A program made the position numbers and the translations under genes. Under the pieces are notes generated by a model. That model was not told where the DNA came from. It searched no databases and saw nothing but the letters and a program-made list of their open reading frames with translations. A stretch of 64,000 nt of DNA from Eriocheir sinensis (lineage: Eukaryota > Arthropoda > Malacostraca > Decapoda > Varunidae): NCBI RefSeq assembly GCF_024679095.1, contig NW_026110839.1:434001-498000 (forward strand). Reading direction: 5' to 3'. Positions 29,584 to 45,200 of this stretch are shown here, piece after piece (the stretch's first letter is position 1; each line of letters starts with the position of its first letter).

Positions 29584-32500
29584 TGAAAATAGATATACAA
29601 AATATACATAAAATAAACTAAATTTGTATTAAAATATATATACAAAATACATAAAATAATGTTAATTTGTCTCAAAATATTTTAACAGATGCGCATAAAA
29701 TAACGTAAATTTGTTTTAAAATATACAAAATACACATTAAATAATGTAAATATGTATAAAAAAATATATACAAAACACAAATAGAATAATGTAAAATCGT
29801 ATCAAAATAAATACACTGAATATTAATAAAACAATGTAAATTTGTATGAAAATAAAGATGTAAAATACCCATTAAATAACGTATTTTTTTATAAAAATAT
29901 ATATACCAAAATACACATGAAAAAATTAATTTGTATTAAAATAAATATACAAAATACACATACAATAAGGTAAATCTGTATTGAAATAGATATGTTAAAT
30001 ATATATAAAACAATGTAAATTTGTTTCAAAATATATATACGAATACACATAAAATAACGTAGATTTGTATAAAAATATATATACAAAATACACAAAATGA
30101 AGTAAATACGTATAAGAAAATGTATACAAAATACACATAAAATAATGTAAATTCGTTTCAAAATAAATAAACAAAATACCAATAAAAGAATGTGTATTTG
30201 TATAAATATAAATATACAAAATACACATAAAATAGCGTAAATTTTTATAAAACTATATACAAAAATACACAGAAGTTATTAAATTCGTATGAAAATAGAT
30301 ATACAAAATACAGATAAAATAAGCTAAATTTGAATTGAAATGTATATAGAAAATACATAAAATAATGTAAATTTGTATCAAAATATTTATAAAAATACAT
30401 ATAATAACGTAAATTTGTTTAAAAATATATAAACAAAATAAACATTAAGTAATGTAAATACACATAAAAATATGTACAAAATACACATATAATCATGTCA
30501 TTCGTATCAAACTAAATAAACAAAATATCAATAAAATAATGTAAATTTGTATGAGAAAATATATACAAATACATATAAAATAACGCTAATTTCCATAAAA
30601 ATATATGTCCAAAAATGAACGTAAAATAAAGTAGCTTTGGATAAAAATATATATACAAAACACATATTAAATAATGTAAATCCGTACATAAAATAACATA
30701 AATTTGTATAAAACTATATACAAAAATACACATAAATAATTTCAATTTGTATGAAAAGAAATATACAAAATACACATAAAATTAGGTTAATTTCTATTGA
30801 AATACATATACAAAATACATATATAATAATGTAAATTTGAAAGAAAATATATAAACAAATACACATATAATAACGTAAAGTTGTATGAAATATATAATCA
30901 AAATACACATTAAATAATGTAAATATGTATAAAAAAATATATACAAAACACAAATAGAATAATGTAAAATCGTATCAAAATATATACACAGAATATTAAT
31001 AAAATAATGTAAATTTGTATGAAAATTAAGATGCAAAATACCTATAAAATAACGCATTTTTTATAAAAATATTGATACCAAAATACACAAAAAATATTTG
31101 AATTTGTATTAAAATAAATATACAAAATGCACATATAATAAGTTAAATTTGTATTGAAATAGATATGCAAAATACATATAAAATAATGTAAATTTGTTTC
31201 AAAATATATAAACGAATACACATAAAATAACGTAGATTTCTATAAAAATACATATACAAATTACACATAATATTAAGTAAATACGTATAAAAAAATGTAT
31301 ACAAAATACACATAAAATAATGTAAATTCGTATAAATGTAAATAAACAATATACCAATAAAAGAATGTGTATTTGTATAAATATAAATATACAAAATGCA
31401 CATAAAATAACGTAAATTTATATAAAACTATATACATAAAATAACGCAAATTTCTATAAAAATATATGTACAAAAATAAACATAAAATAAATTTGCATAA
31501 AAATATATAATAAAAACACACTTTAGATAATGTAAATGAGTATAAAAATATGTATACAAAATATCTATGAAATAATCTAAATTCGTATCGAATTAAATTA
31601 AGAAAATATCAATAAAATAAAGTAATTTTGGATGAAAATATATATACAAAATACACATAAAATAACCTAAATACAAATACAAATATACACATAAAATAAT
31701 TTAAAATTGAATGAAATAAATATACAAAATAAACATTAAATAAGGTAAATTTGTAATGAAATATATGAAAAAATACACATAAAATAATATAAATTTGTAT
31801 GAAAATATATAAACAAATACACATTAAATAACATGAATTTGTATAAAATTTGTATCAAAATATATACTTATACACACAATAAAAAAACGTAATTTTTTTT
31901 ATGAAAATGTATATACAAAATACACATAAAATAATTTAAATACGTAGAAAAATATATATACAAAAAAAACACATAAAATAATGTAAATTTGTATGAAAAT
32001 ATATAAACAAATACACATAAAATAATGTAAATTTGGATAAAATATATATACAAAATGAACATTAAATAATGTAAATATGTATAAAAAAATATACAAAATA
32101 CACATAAAATAATGTTAAATCGTATCAAAATAAATAAAGAGAATATCAATAAAATAATGTAAATTTGTATGAAAATAAAGATGCAAAATATCCATATAAT
32201 AACGCACATTTGCATAAAAATATATATACAAAAATACATATAAAATAATTAAATTTGTATTAAAATGAATATACGAAATGCACGTACAATAAAGTAAATT
32301 TGTATTGAAATAGATATGCAAAATACACATTAATAATGTAAATTTGTATCAAAATATATATACGAATACTCATAAAATAGAGTAAATTTCTATGAAAATA
32401 CATACAAAATAGATATACAAAATACACATATAACTAGTTAAATTTGTATTTAAATACATGTACAAAAAACACATAAAATAATGTAGATTTGTATGAAATG

Positions 32501-33731
32501 AAAACAAATACATTTTATATAAAATATATATACAAAATACACATAGAATAATGTAAAAACATATCAAAATAAATAAACAGAATATCAATAAAATAATGTA
32601 AATTTGTATGAAAATAAAGATGCAAAATACCAATAAAATAAAGCATATTTTTATAAAAATACATATACAAAAATACACATAGATTAATCAAATTTGTATT
32701 AAAATTAATATACAAAATGCACATACAATAAGGTAAATTTGTATTGAAAAAATGTGCAAAATACACATAAAAAAATGTAAATTTGTTTCAAAATAAATAT
32801 ACGAATACAAATAAAATAACGCAGATTTCTATAGAAATATATATACAAAATACACTTGAAATAATGTAAATACGTATAAAAATATATATACAAAATACAT
32901 ATTAAATAATGTTAATTCGTGTCAAAGTAAATAAACAAAATATCATGAAAAGAATGTGTATTTGTATGAAAATAGATATACAAAATACACATAAAATAAC
33001 CTAAATTTGTATAAAACTATATACAAAAATACACAAAAATAATTTAAACTTGTATGAAAATAAATATACAAAAAACATATAAAAATAGGTAAATTTGTAT
33101 TGAAATACATATACAAAATACACATAAAATAATGTAAATTTGAATGAAAATATATAAACATATAGACTTAAAATAACGTAAATTTGTATCAAATATATAT
33201 ACAAAAAACATTAAACAATGTAAATATGTATACAAAAATATATACAAAACACATATAAAATAATGTAAAATCGTATCAAAATAAATACAGAAAATATTAA
33301 TAAAATTATGTAAATTTGTATGAAAATTAAGATGCAAAATACCCATAAAATAACGCATTTTTTAAAAAAATATATATACGAAAAAACATAAAATATTTGA
33401 TTTTGTATTAAAATAAATAGATATACAAAATACACATAAAATAAGCTAAATTTGAATTGAAATATATATACAAAATACATAAAATAATGTAAATTTGTAT
33501 CAAAATACTTATACAAATACACATATAATAGCGTAAATTTGTATAAAATCATGTAAACAAAATACACATTAAATAATGTAAATACGTATAAAAAAAATGT
33601 ACAAAATACACAAATAATCATGTAATTCGTGTCAAAATAAATAGACAAAATACCAATAAAATAATGTAAATTTATCTTATAAAACATATACAAAATATAC
33701 ATAAATAACGCAAATATCAATAAAAATATAT
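29584..33731 (-). repeat. Long minus satellite block
   Basis: Holds the inverted counterparts of 19.55-22.96 kb and 36.8-39.5 kb. Features include the truncated monomer near 30690 (ATCCGTACATAAAATAACA) and the GTATAAGTATATATTTTG type near 31863 (seen on minus). It ends in the AATATATATAATATAATATA joint at 33722-33750. Confidence 0.94.
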
Positions 33732-33750
33732 ATAATATAATATATTTTTA
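33722..33750. other. AT-rich palindromic junction, copy 1
   Basis: AAAAATATATATAATATAAT continuing to ATATATTTTTA marks a minus-to-plus switch. Its exact reverse complement is at about 36783-36811. Confidence 0.88.
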
Positions 33751-35272
33751 TACATATTTAAAATATTTAATGTATATTTTGTATATATATTTTATCCAAA
33801 TTTACGTTATTTTATATGTATTTGTTTATATATTTTAATACAAATTTACATTATTTTATGTGAGTTTTGTATATGTATTTCAATACAAATTTGCCTAACT
33901 TTATGTGTATTTTGCATATCTATTTTCAAACAAATTTAAATTATTTTTGTGTATTTTTGTATATATTTTTATACAAATTCTAGTTATTTTATTTGTTTTT
34001 TGTATACATATTTTCCTACAAATATACATTCTTTTATTTGAATTTTGTGTATTTAATTTTTACGAATTTACTTTATTTTATGTGTATTTTGAATATATAT
34101 TTTCTACGTATTTAAATTATTTTATGTATTTATATATACATTTTCATAAAATTTACGTTATTTTATTGTGTGTATTCGTATATATTTTGAAACAAATTTT
34201 ATACAAATTCATGTTATTTTATGTGTATTTGTATATATATTTTCATACAAATTTATATTTATGTGTATTCTTACATATATTTTATTACAAATTTACCTTA
34301 TTTTATGTTTATTTTGTATATTTATTTCATTTAATATAATCAAATTTAAATTTATTGTATATGCATTTTGTATATTAATTTTAATACAAATTTAATTATT
34401 CTATGTGTATTTTTTTATATGTATTTTTATAAAAATATGCTTTATTTTATGCGTATTTTGCATCTTTATTTTCATACAAATTTACGTTATTTTATTGATA
34501 TTCTGCTCATTCATTTTGATACGATTTGACATTATTCTATGTGTATTTTGTATATATTTTTCATACAAATTTACGTTATTTTATGTGTATTTGTTTATAT
34601 ATTTTGATACAAATTTACAATATTCTATGGGTATTTTGTATATATATTTCAAAAGAAATTTACCTAGTTTTATATGTATTTTGAATATCTATTTTCATAC
34701 AAACACAAATTATTTTTATGTATTTTTGTATATATTTCAATACAAATTTTAGTTAGGTTATGTGTATTTTGTAAATCTATTTTCATTCAAATATATATTA
34801 TTTTATTGGTATTTTGTTCATTTATATTGATAAGAAATTACATTATTTTATATTTACTTTGTATATATATTTTTATACGCATTTACGTTATTTAATATTT
34901 ATTTTGAATATATAATTTTATACAAATTCATGGTATTTTATGTGTATTTGTATATATATTTTCATATAAATTTACATTATTTTATGTGTATTTTGTTCAT
35001 ATATTTCATTACAAATTTACCTTATTTTATGTTTATTTTGTATGTGTATTTTGTACATTTATATTTATACAAATACACGTTTATTTATTGGTATTTTGTT
35101 TATTTATTTTGTTTCGAATTTACATTATTTTATGTGTATTTTGTTTACATTTTTTTATACGTATTTACTTAATTTTATGTGTATTTTGTATATATATTTT
35201 TTATAGAAATCTACGTTATTTGATTTGTATTCGTACATATATTTTGAAACAAATTTACATTGTTTTATATGT
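33740..35272 (+). repeat. Satellite block, T-rich strand on plus
   Basis: Contains monomers with TCTAGTTATTTTATTTG, ATACATATTTTCCTACAAAT and CCTAGTTTTATATG. These also occur inverted in 35.9-36.7 kb and directly in 41.6-42.3 kb. The irregular TCATTTAATATAATCAAATT near 34327 is probably a deletion joint. Confidence 0.92.
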
Positions 35273-35545
35273 ACAATAAGGTAAATTTATATTGAAATAG
35301 ATATGCAAAATACATATAAAGCAATGTAAATTTGTTTCAAAATATGTATACGAATACACATAAAATAACGTAGATTTCTATAAAAAATATATATACAAAA
35401 TACACCTAAAATGAAGTAAATACGTATAAAAAAATGTATGCAAAATACACATAGAATAATGTAAATTCGTATCAAAATAAATAAACAAAATACAAATAAA
35501 AGAATGTGTATTTGTATAAATATAAATATACAAAATACACTTAAA
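35040..35545. repeat. Core hairpin of palindrome B, 37-nt loop
   Basis: Arms of about 234 nt (35040-35273 and 35311-35545) are near-perfect reverse complements around 35274-35310. In the innermost 43 nt only about 3 positions differ. The loop is less than one monomer. Confidence 0.88.
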
Positions 35546-36790
35546 ATAACGTAAATTTATATAAAACTATATACAAAAATACACAGAAGTAATGAAATTT
35601 GTATGAAAATATATACAAAATACACACAAAATAAGCTAAATTTGAATTGAAATATATAGACAAAATACATGAAATAAAGTAAATTTGTATCAAAATATTT
35701 ATACAAATACACATATAATAACGTTAATTTGTATGAAAATATATAAACAAAATACACATTAAATAATGTAAATACGTATAAAAATGTGTACAAAATACAC
35801 ATATAATCATGTAATTCGTATCGAAATAAATAAACAAAATACCAATAAAATAATATAAATTTGTATGTGTAAACGTGTATAAATATAAATGTACAAAATA
35901 CACATACAAAATAAACATAAAATAAGGTAAATTTGTAATGAAATATATGTACAAAATACACATAAAATAATGTAAATTTATATGAAAATATATATACAAA
36001 TACACATCAAATACCATGAATTTGTATAAAATTATACATTCAAAATAAATATTAAATAATGTAAATGCGTATAAAAATATATATAAAAAGTACATATAAA
36101 ATAATGTAAATTCGTATCAATATAAATCAACAAAATACCAATAAAATAATATATATTTCAAAGAAAATAGATTTACAAAATACACATAATATAACTAAAA
36201 TTTGTATTGAAATATATACAAAAATACATATAAATAATTTGAGTTTGTATGAAAATAGATATTCAAAATACACATAAAACTAGGTATATTTCTTTTGAAA
36301 TATATATACAAAATACCCGTAAAATATTGTAAATTTGTGTCAAAATATATAAACAAATACACATAAAATAACGTAAATTTGTATGAAAATGTATATATAA
36401 AATACACATAAAATAATTTAAATACGTAGAAAAATATTTATACAAAATACACATAAAATAATGTAAATTCGTAAAAAATAAAATACACCAAATTCAAATA
36501 ACAGAATGTATATTTGTAGGAAAATATATATACAAAAAACAAAGAAAATAACTAAAAATTGTATCAAAAGATATACAACAATACACAAAACTAATTTAAA
36601 TTTGTTTGAAAATAGATATGCAAAATACACATAAAGTTAGGCAAATTTGTATTGAAATACATACAAAACTCACATAAAATAATGTAAATTTGTATGAAAA
36701 TATATAAACAAATACATATAAAATAACGTATATTTGGATAAAATATATATACAAAATATACATTAAATATTTTAAATATGTTTAAAAATA
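35275..36790 (-). repeat. Satellite block, T-rich strand on minus
   Basis: Mirror of 33740-35272 plus an extra stretch at about 35546-35905 with the AGCTAAATTTGAATTGAAAT and GTGTACAAAATACACATATA modules. Ends at the palindromic AT-rich joint near 36797. Confidence 0.92.
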
Positions 36791-36811
36791 TATTATATTA
36801 TATATATTTTT
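36783..36811. other. AT-rich palindromic junction, copy 2
   Basis: AAAAATATATTATATTATAT and the following bases form the exact reverse complement of 33722-33750, at the corresponding place in the opposite arm. Confidence 0.88.
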
Positions 36812-37639
36812 ATTGATATTTGCGTTATTTATGTGTATTTTGTATATGTTTTCTCATAGAAATTTACATTATTTTATTGGTATTTTCTATTTATTTTGAT
36901 ATGAATTACATGATTATTTGTGTATTTTGTACATTTTTTTATACGTATTTACATTATTTAATGCGTATTTGGTTTATATATTTTTATACAAATTTACGTT
37001 ATTATATGTGTATTTGTAAAAGAATTTTGATACAAATTTACATTATTTTATGTATTTTGCATATATATTTCAATTCAAATTTAGCTTATTTTATGAGTAT
37101 TTAGTATATCTATTTATTTTAATACAAAATCAAATATTTTATGCTTTTTCGTATATATGTTTTTATAAAAAATGCATTATTTTATGGGAATTTTGCATCT
37201 TAATTTTCATACAAATTTACATTATTTTATTATTATTTTCTGTATTTATTTTGATACGATTTTACATTATTTTATTTGTGTTTTGTATATATTTTTTTAT
37301 ACATATTTACATTATTTAATGTTTTTTTTGTATATATATTTGATACAAATTTACGTTATTTTAAGTCTATATGTTTATATATTTTCATTCAAAGTTACAT
37401 TATTTTCAGTGTATTTTGTATATGTATTTCAATACAAATTTACCTATTTTTATATGTTTTTTGTATATTTATTTTCATACAAGTTTAAATTATTTTTGTG
37501 TATTTTTGTATATAGTTTTATACAAATTTAGGTTATTTTATGTGTATTTTGTATATCTATTTTCATACAAAGACACATTCTCTTCATGATATTTTGTTTA
37601 TTTATTTTGACAAGAATTAACATTATTTAATGTGTATTT

Positions 37640-39500
37640 TGTATATATATTTTTATACGTATTTACATTATTTCAAGTGTATTTTGAATATATATTTCTA
37701 TAGAAATCTGCGTTATTTTATGTGTATTCGTATATATATTTTGAAACAAATTTACATTGTTTTATGTGTATTTTGCATATTTTTTTAATACAAATTTACC
37801 TTATTGTATGTGCATTTTGTATATTAATTTTAATACAAATTTGATTAATCTATGTATATTTTTGTATATGTATTTTTATAAAAATATGCTTTATTTTATG
37901 GGTATTTTGCATCTTTATTTTTATAAAAATTTACATTATTTTATTGATATTCTGTGTATTTATTTTGATATGATTTTACATTATTCTATGTGTATTTTGA
38001 ATATATATTTTATAAAAAATGTATTTGTTTTCATATCACACAAATCTACAATATTTTATGTGTTTTTTGTACATGTATTTGAATACAAATTTAACTAGTT
38101 ATATGTGTATTTTGTATATCTATTTTGTATGTATATTTTCATAGAAATTTTCTCTATTTTATGAGTATTCGTATATATATTTTGATACAAATTTACATTA
38201 TTAATGTGTATTTTGCATATCTATTTCAATATAAATCTACTTTATTGTACGTGCATTTTGTATATTTATTTTAATACAAATTTAATTATTTTATATGTAT
38301 TTTTATATATATATTTTTATGCACATATGCGATATTATATGGATATTTTGCATCTTTATTTTCATACAAATTTACATTATTTTATTGATATTCTCTTTAT
38401 TTATTTTGATACGATTTAACATTATTCTATGTGTTTTTTGTATATATTTTTATATATATATATATATATATTTACATTATTTAATGTTAATTTTGTATAT
38501 ATATTTCATCCAAATTTACATTATTTTATGTGTATTTGTTTATATATTTTCATACATATTTACACTATTTTATGTGTTTTTTGTATATATATTTTTCTAC
38601 GTATTTAAATTATTTTATGTGTATTTTGTATATACATTTTCATAAAAAAAATTACGTTATTTTAATGTGTGTATAAGTATATATTTTGATACAAATTTTA
38701 TACAAATTCATGTTATTTAATGTGTATTTCTATATATATTTTCATACAAATTTATATTATTTTATGTGTATTTTTTCATATATTTCATTACAAATTTACC
38801 TTATTCTATGTTTATTTTGTATATTTATTTCATTCAATTTTAAATTATTTTATGTGTATATTTGTATTTGTATTTAGGTTATATTATGTGTATTTTGTAT
38901 ATATATTTTCATCCAAAATTACATTATTTTATTGGTATTTCTTAATTTAACTCGATACGAATTTAGATTATTTTATAGGTATTTTGTATACATATTTTTA
39001 TACTCATTTACATTATCTAATGTGTGTTTTGTATATATATTTTTATGCAAATTTATCTAATGTTCATTTTTGTACATATAATTTTATAGAAATTTGCGTT
39101 ATTTTATGTATATAGTTTTATATAAATTTACGTTATTTTATGTGCATTTTGTATATTTATATTTATACAAATACACATTCTTTTATTGGTATATTGTTTA
39201 TTTACATTTATACGAATTTACATTATTTTATGTGTATTATGTATACATTTTTTATACGTATTTACTTAATTTTATGTGTATTTTGTATATGTATTTTTCA
39301 AGAAATCTACGTTATTTTATGTGTATTCGTATATATATATTGAAACAAATTTACATTATTTTATATGTATTTTCCATATCTATTTCAATACAAATTTACC
39401 TTATTGTTTGTGCATTTTGTATATTTATTTTAATACAAGTTCAGATATTTTATGTGTATTTTGGTATCAATAATTTTATAAAAAAATGCGTTATTTTATA
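37640..39500 (+). repeat. Direct copy of 19640-21500
   Basis: Same order and orientation at an offset of about 17.99 kb. Private differences include the TA run at 38450 and TTATTTTAATGTGTGTATAA near 38658. Confidence 0.88.
38450..38471. repeat. Short TA run inside a monomer
   Basis: TTTTTATATATATATATATA continuing to ATTTACATT. The direct paralogue near 20455-20475 reads TTTTTTTTATACATATTTAC, so this run is a local expansion of the TATACATAT motif. Confidence 0.9.
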
Positions 39501-41359
39501 GGTATTTTGCATCTTAATTTTCATTTTATATGTACTTTGTATATATATTTTTATACGCTCTTACATTATTTATTATTTATTTTGAATATAATTTTTTATA
39601 CAAACTCATGGTATTTTATGTGTATTTGTATATATATTTTCATATGAATTAACATTATTGTATGTGTATTTTGAAGATATATTTTATTACAAATCTACCT
39701 TATTTTATGTTTATTTTGTATGTGTATTTTGTATATTTATATTTATCCAAATACACATTCTTTTATTGGTATTTTGTTTATTTATTTTAATTCGAATTTA
39801 CATTATTTTATATGTATTTTGAATACATTTTTTTATACGTATTTACTTAATTTTATGTGTATTTTGTATATATATTTTATAGAAATCTACGTTTTTTTAT
39901 TTGTATTCGTATATATATTTTGAAACAAATTTACATTGTTTTATATGTATTTTTGCATATCTCTTTCAATACAAATTTACCTTATTGTATATGCATTTTG
40001 TATATTTATTTCAATACAAATTTAAAAATTTTATGTGTATATTGGTATATATATTTTTATAAGAAATGCGCTATTTTATGGGAATTTTGCATCTTTATTT
40101 TCATAGAAATTTACATTATTTTATTAATATTCGGTGTATTTATTTTGATACGATTTTACATTATTCTATTTGTTTTTTGTATATACTTTTTTATACATAT
40201 TTACATTTTTTAATGTGTATCTTGCATATATATTTTATACAAATTTATTATCTATTATCTATTTTCATACAAATACACATTCTTTTCATGATATTTTCTT
40301 TATTTATTTTGACACGAATTTACATTATTTGATATGTATTTTGTATATATATTTTTATACGTATTTACATAATTTCATATGTATTTTGTATATATATTTA
40401 ACAGATATTAAAAAAAAACATACAATAACCTAAATTTATATCAAACAATATACAAAAATACACAAAAAATATTTTAAATTTGTATGAAAATAAATATACA
40501 AAATACACATAAAATTAGGTAAATTTGTCTGGATTTACATATACAAAATACACATAAAATAATGTAAATTTGAATGAAAATACATAAACAAATACACCTA
40601 AAATAACGTAAATTTGGATAAAAAAATATATACAAAACACAAATAGAATAATGTAAAATCGTATCAAAATAAATACACAGAATATTAATAAAATAATGTA
40701 AATTTGGATGAAAATAAATAGGCAAAATACACGTAAAATAACGCATTTTTTTATTTATAAAAATATATATACCAAAATACACATAAAAAAATAAGATTTG
40801 TATTAAAATAAATATATAAAAAACATTTACAATAAGGTAAATTTGTATTGAAATAGATACGCAAAATACATATAAAGCAATGTAAATTTGTTTCAAAATA
40901 TGTATACGAATACACATAAAATAACGTAGATTTCTATAAATATATATATACAAAATACACATAAAATTAAGTAAATACGTATAAAAAAATGTATACAAAA
41001 TACACATAAAATAATGTAAATTCGTATCAAAATAAATAAACAAAATACCAATAAAAGAATGTGTATTTGTATAAATAAATATACAAAATACACATATATA
41101 TAAGACTATATACATAAATACACAGACGTAATTAAATTTGTATGAAAATATATACAAAATACACACAAAATAAGCTAAATTTGAATTGATATATATATAT
41201 ACAAAATATATGAAATAAAGTAAATTTGTATCAAAATATTTATACAAATACACATATAACAACGTAAATTTGTATGAAAATATATAAACAAAATACACAT
41301 TAAATAATGTAAATACGTATAATAAAATGTGTACAAAATACACATATAATCATGTAATT

Positions 41360-42345
<986 letters not shown>

Positions 42346-42379
42346 AATTTACATTATTTTATGTGTATTTTGTATACAT

Positions 42380-45200
42380 TTTTTTATACGTATTTACTTA
42401 ATTTTATGTGTATTTTGTATATATATTTTTATAGAAATCTACGTTTTTTTATTTGTATTCGTATATATATTTTGAAACAAATTTACATTGTTTTATATGT
42501 ATTTTTGCATATCTCTTTCAATACAAATTTACCTTATTGTATGTGCATTTTGTATATTTATTTCAATACAAATTTAAATATTTTATGTGTATTTTGGTAT
42601 ATATATTTTTATAAGAAATGCGCTATTTTATGGGAATTTTGCGTCTTTATTTTCATACAAATTTACATTATTTTATTAATATTCGGTGTATTTATTTTGA
42701 TACGAATTTACATTATTCTATTTGTTTTTTGTATACACTTTTTTTATACATATTTACATTATTTAATGAGTATCTTGCATATATATTTTATACAAATTTA
42801 TTATCTATTATCTATTTTTATACAAATACACATTCTTTTCATGATATTTTTTTTTTTGACACGAATTTACATTATTTGATATGTATTTTGTATATATATT
42901 TTTATACGTATTTACATAATTTCATATGTATTTTGTATAAATATTTCTATAGAAATCTACTTTATTATATGTGTTTTCGTATATATATTTTGAAACAAAT
43001 TTACATTGTTTTATATGTATTTTTGAATATCTCTTTTAATACAAATTTACCTTACTGTATATGCATTTTGTATATTTATTTCAATACAAATTTAAATATT
43101 TTATGTGTATTTTGGTATATATATTTTTATTAAAAATGCGATAATTTTTGAGAATTTTGCATCTTTATTTTCATACAAATTTACTTTATTTTATTGATAT
43201 TCTGTGTATTTATTTTGATACGATTTTACATTCTTCTATTTGTTTTTTGTATATATTTTTTTATACACATTTACATTATTTAATGTTTATCTTGCATATA
43301 TATATTTTATACAAATTTACGTTATTTTAAGTGTATTTGTTTTTATATATTCATTCAAATTTACATTTATTTTAATTCGAAACTACATTATTTTATGTGT
43401 ATTTTGTATACATTTTTTTATACGTATTTACTTAATTTTATGTGTATTTTGTATATATATTTTTATAGAAATCTACGTTTTTTTATTTGAATTCGTATAT
43501 ATTTTGAAACAAATTTACATTATTTTATATGTATTTTTGCATATCTCTTTCAATACAAATTTACCTTATTGTATGTGCATTTTGTATATTTATTTCAATG
43601 CAAATTTAAATATTTTATGTGTATTTTGGTATATATATTTTGATAAGAAATGCGCTCTTTTATGGGAATTTTGCATCTTTATTTTTAAACAAATTTACAT
43701 TATTTTATTAATATTCGGGGTATTTATTTTGATACGATGTTACATTATTCTATTTGTTTTTTGTATATACTTTTTTATACATATTTACATTATTTAATGT
43801 GTATCTTGCATATATATTTTATACAAATTTATTATCTATTATCTATTTTCATACAAATACACATTCTTTTCATGATATTTTGTTTATTTATTTTGACACG
43901 AATTTACATTATTTGATATGTATTTTGTATATATATTTTTATACGTATTTACATAATTTCATATGTATTTTGTATATATATTTCTATAGAAATCTACTTT
44001 ATTTTATGTGTATTCGTATATATATTTTGAAACAAATTTACATTGTTTTATATGTATTTTGAATATCTCTTTCAATACAAATTTACCTTACTGTATATGC
44101 ATTTTGTATATTTATTTCAATACAAATTTAAATATTTTATGTGTATTTTGTTATATATTTTGCATCTTTATTTTCATACAAATTTACATTATTTTATTGA
44201 TATTCTGTGTATTTATTTTGATACGATTTTACATTATTATATTTGTTTTTGTATATATATTTTTATACACATTTACATTATTTAATGTGTATCTTGCATA
44301 TATATTTTATACAAATTTACGTTATTTTAAGTGTATTTGTTTATATATTTTCATTCAAATTTACATTATTTGATGTATTTTATATGTATTTCAATACAAA
44401 TTTACCTAATTTTATGTGTATTTTGTATTTTTTTCAAACAAATTTAAATTATTTTGTGTATTTTGTATATTGTTTTATACAAATTTAGGTTATTTTATGT
44501 ACGCATTTACATTATTTATGTGTGTTTTGTATATATAATTTTTTGCAAATTTACTTTATTTTATGTGCATTTTTGTACATATATTTTATAGAAATTTACA
44601 TTATTTGTATATGTTTTCTCATACAAATTTACATTATTTTATTGTATTTTGTTTATTTATTTTGATACGAATTACATGATTATATGTGTATTTTGTATAT
44701 ATTTTTATACGTATTTACATTACATAATGTGTATTTTGTTTATATTTTTAAACAAATCTACGTTATTATATGTATTTGTATAAATATTTTGATACAAATT
44801 TACATTATTTTATGTATTTTGTATGTACATTTCAATTCAAATTTACATAATTTAGCTGTATTTTGTATATATATTTTCATACAAATTTAATTACTTAATG
44901 TGTATTTTGTATATAGTTTTATACAAATTTACGATATTTTATGTATTTGTATATTTATATTTTTACAAATACACATTCTTTTACTGATATTTTGTTTTTT
45001 TATTTTGATACGATTTTTATGTATTTTTTGCATTCATTTTTTATACGTATTTACTTCATTTTATGAGTATTTTGTATATATTTTTATAGAAATCATTATT
45101 TTATGTGTATTCGTATATATATTTTGAAACAAATTTACATTATTTTATATGTATTTTGTATATATATTTCAATACAAATTTGAAAATTTACTTTATTTTG
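42380..45200 (+). repeat. Direct duplication G, copy 1
   Basis: Same order as 55320-58195, at an offset of about 12.94 kb early and 13.0 kb late. Shared rare joints include ACATTTATTTTAATTCGAAA (about 43363 and 56305) and AAATTTGAAAATTTACTTTA (about 45178 and 58173). Confidence 0.85.

Larger units (their letters stand above)
31024..35273. repeat. Left arm of palindrome B
   Basis: Pairs with 35311-39521. Sums are about 70584 at the core, about 70947 next outward (34986 with 35961, 34752 with 36195) and about 70535 further out (33905 with 36630, 33358 with 37172, 32330 with 38204, 31403 with 39140). The two shifts fit an extra segment of about 360 bp in the right arm (35546-35905) and one of about 412 bp in the left arm (within 34150-34560). 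Confidence 0.92.
35311..39521. repeat. Right arm of palindrome B
   Basis: Mirror of 31024-35273. The outer end is sharp: after GCATCTTAATTTTCATTT near 39521 the sequence changes to a different monomer order (TATATGTACTTTGTATATAT) with no counterpart at the left arm end. Confidence 0.92.
36797..40400 (+). repeat. Satellite block, T-rich strand on plus
   Basis: Up to 39521 it is the right arm of palindrome B. From there to 40400 it resembles 42.08-42.93 and 47.14-48.0 kb directly (HOR form with TATTATCTATTATCTATTTT). A 20-22 bp TA run is at 38450-38471. It ends in ATTTAACAGATATTAAAAAA, a non-monomer joint. Confidence 0.93.

Noticed and set aside
35231..35354. Rho-independent terminator or RNA hairpin gene
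   Set aside because: The inverted repeat is a strand switch of the satellite with AT-only stems. There is no upstream gene and no GC-rich stem.
40198..40210. Yeast-type replication origin core (ATTTACATTTT near 40200; similar near 43363 and 56305)
   Set aside because: Most monomers carry a 10-of-11 near match (ATTTACATTAT) by chance of composition, and the organism is unknown. No supporting elements can be judged.
40474..41343. A 289-codon open frame on minus, as a membrane protein gene
   Set aside because: The translation is a chain of 15-residue periods made mostly of F, I, Y, L, V and C, identical in kind to dozens of frames across the window. Overlapping frames are equally open, and there is no domain or distinct codon use.
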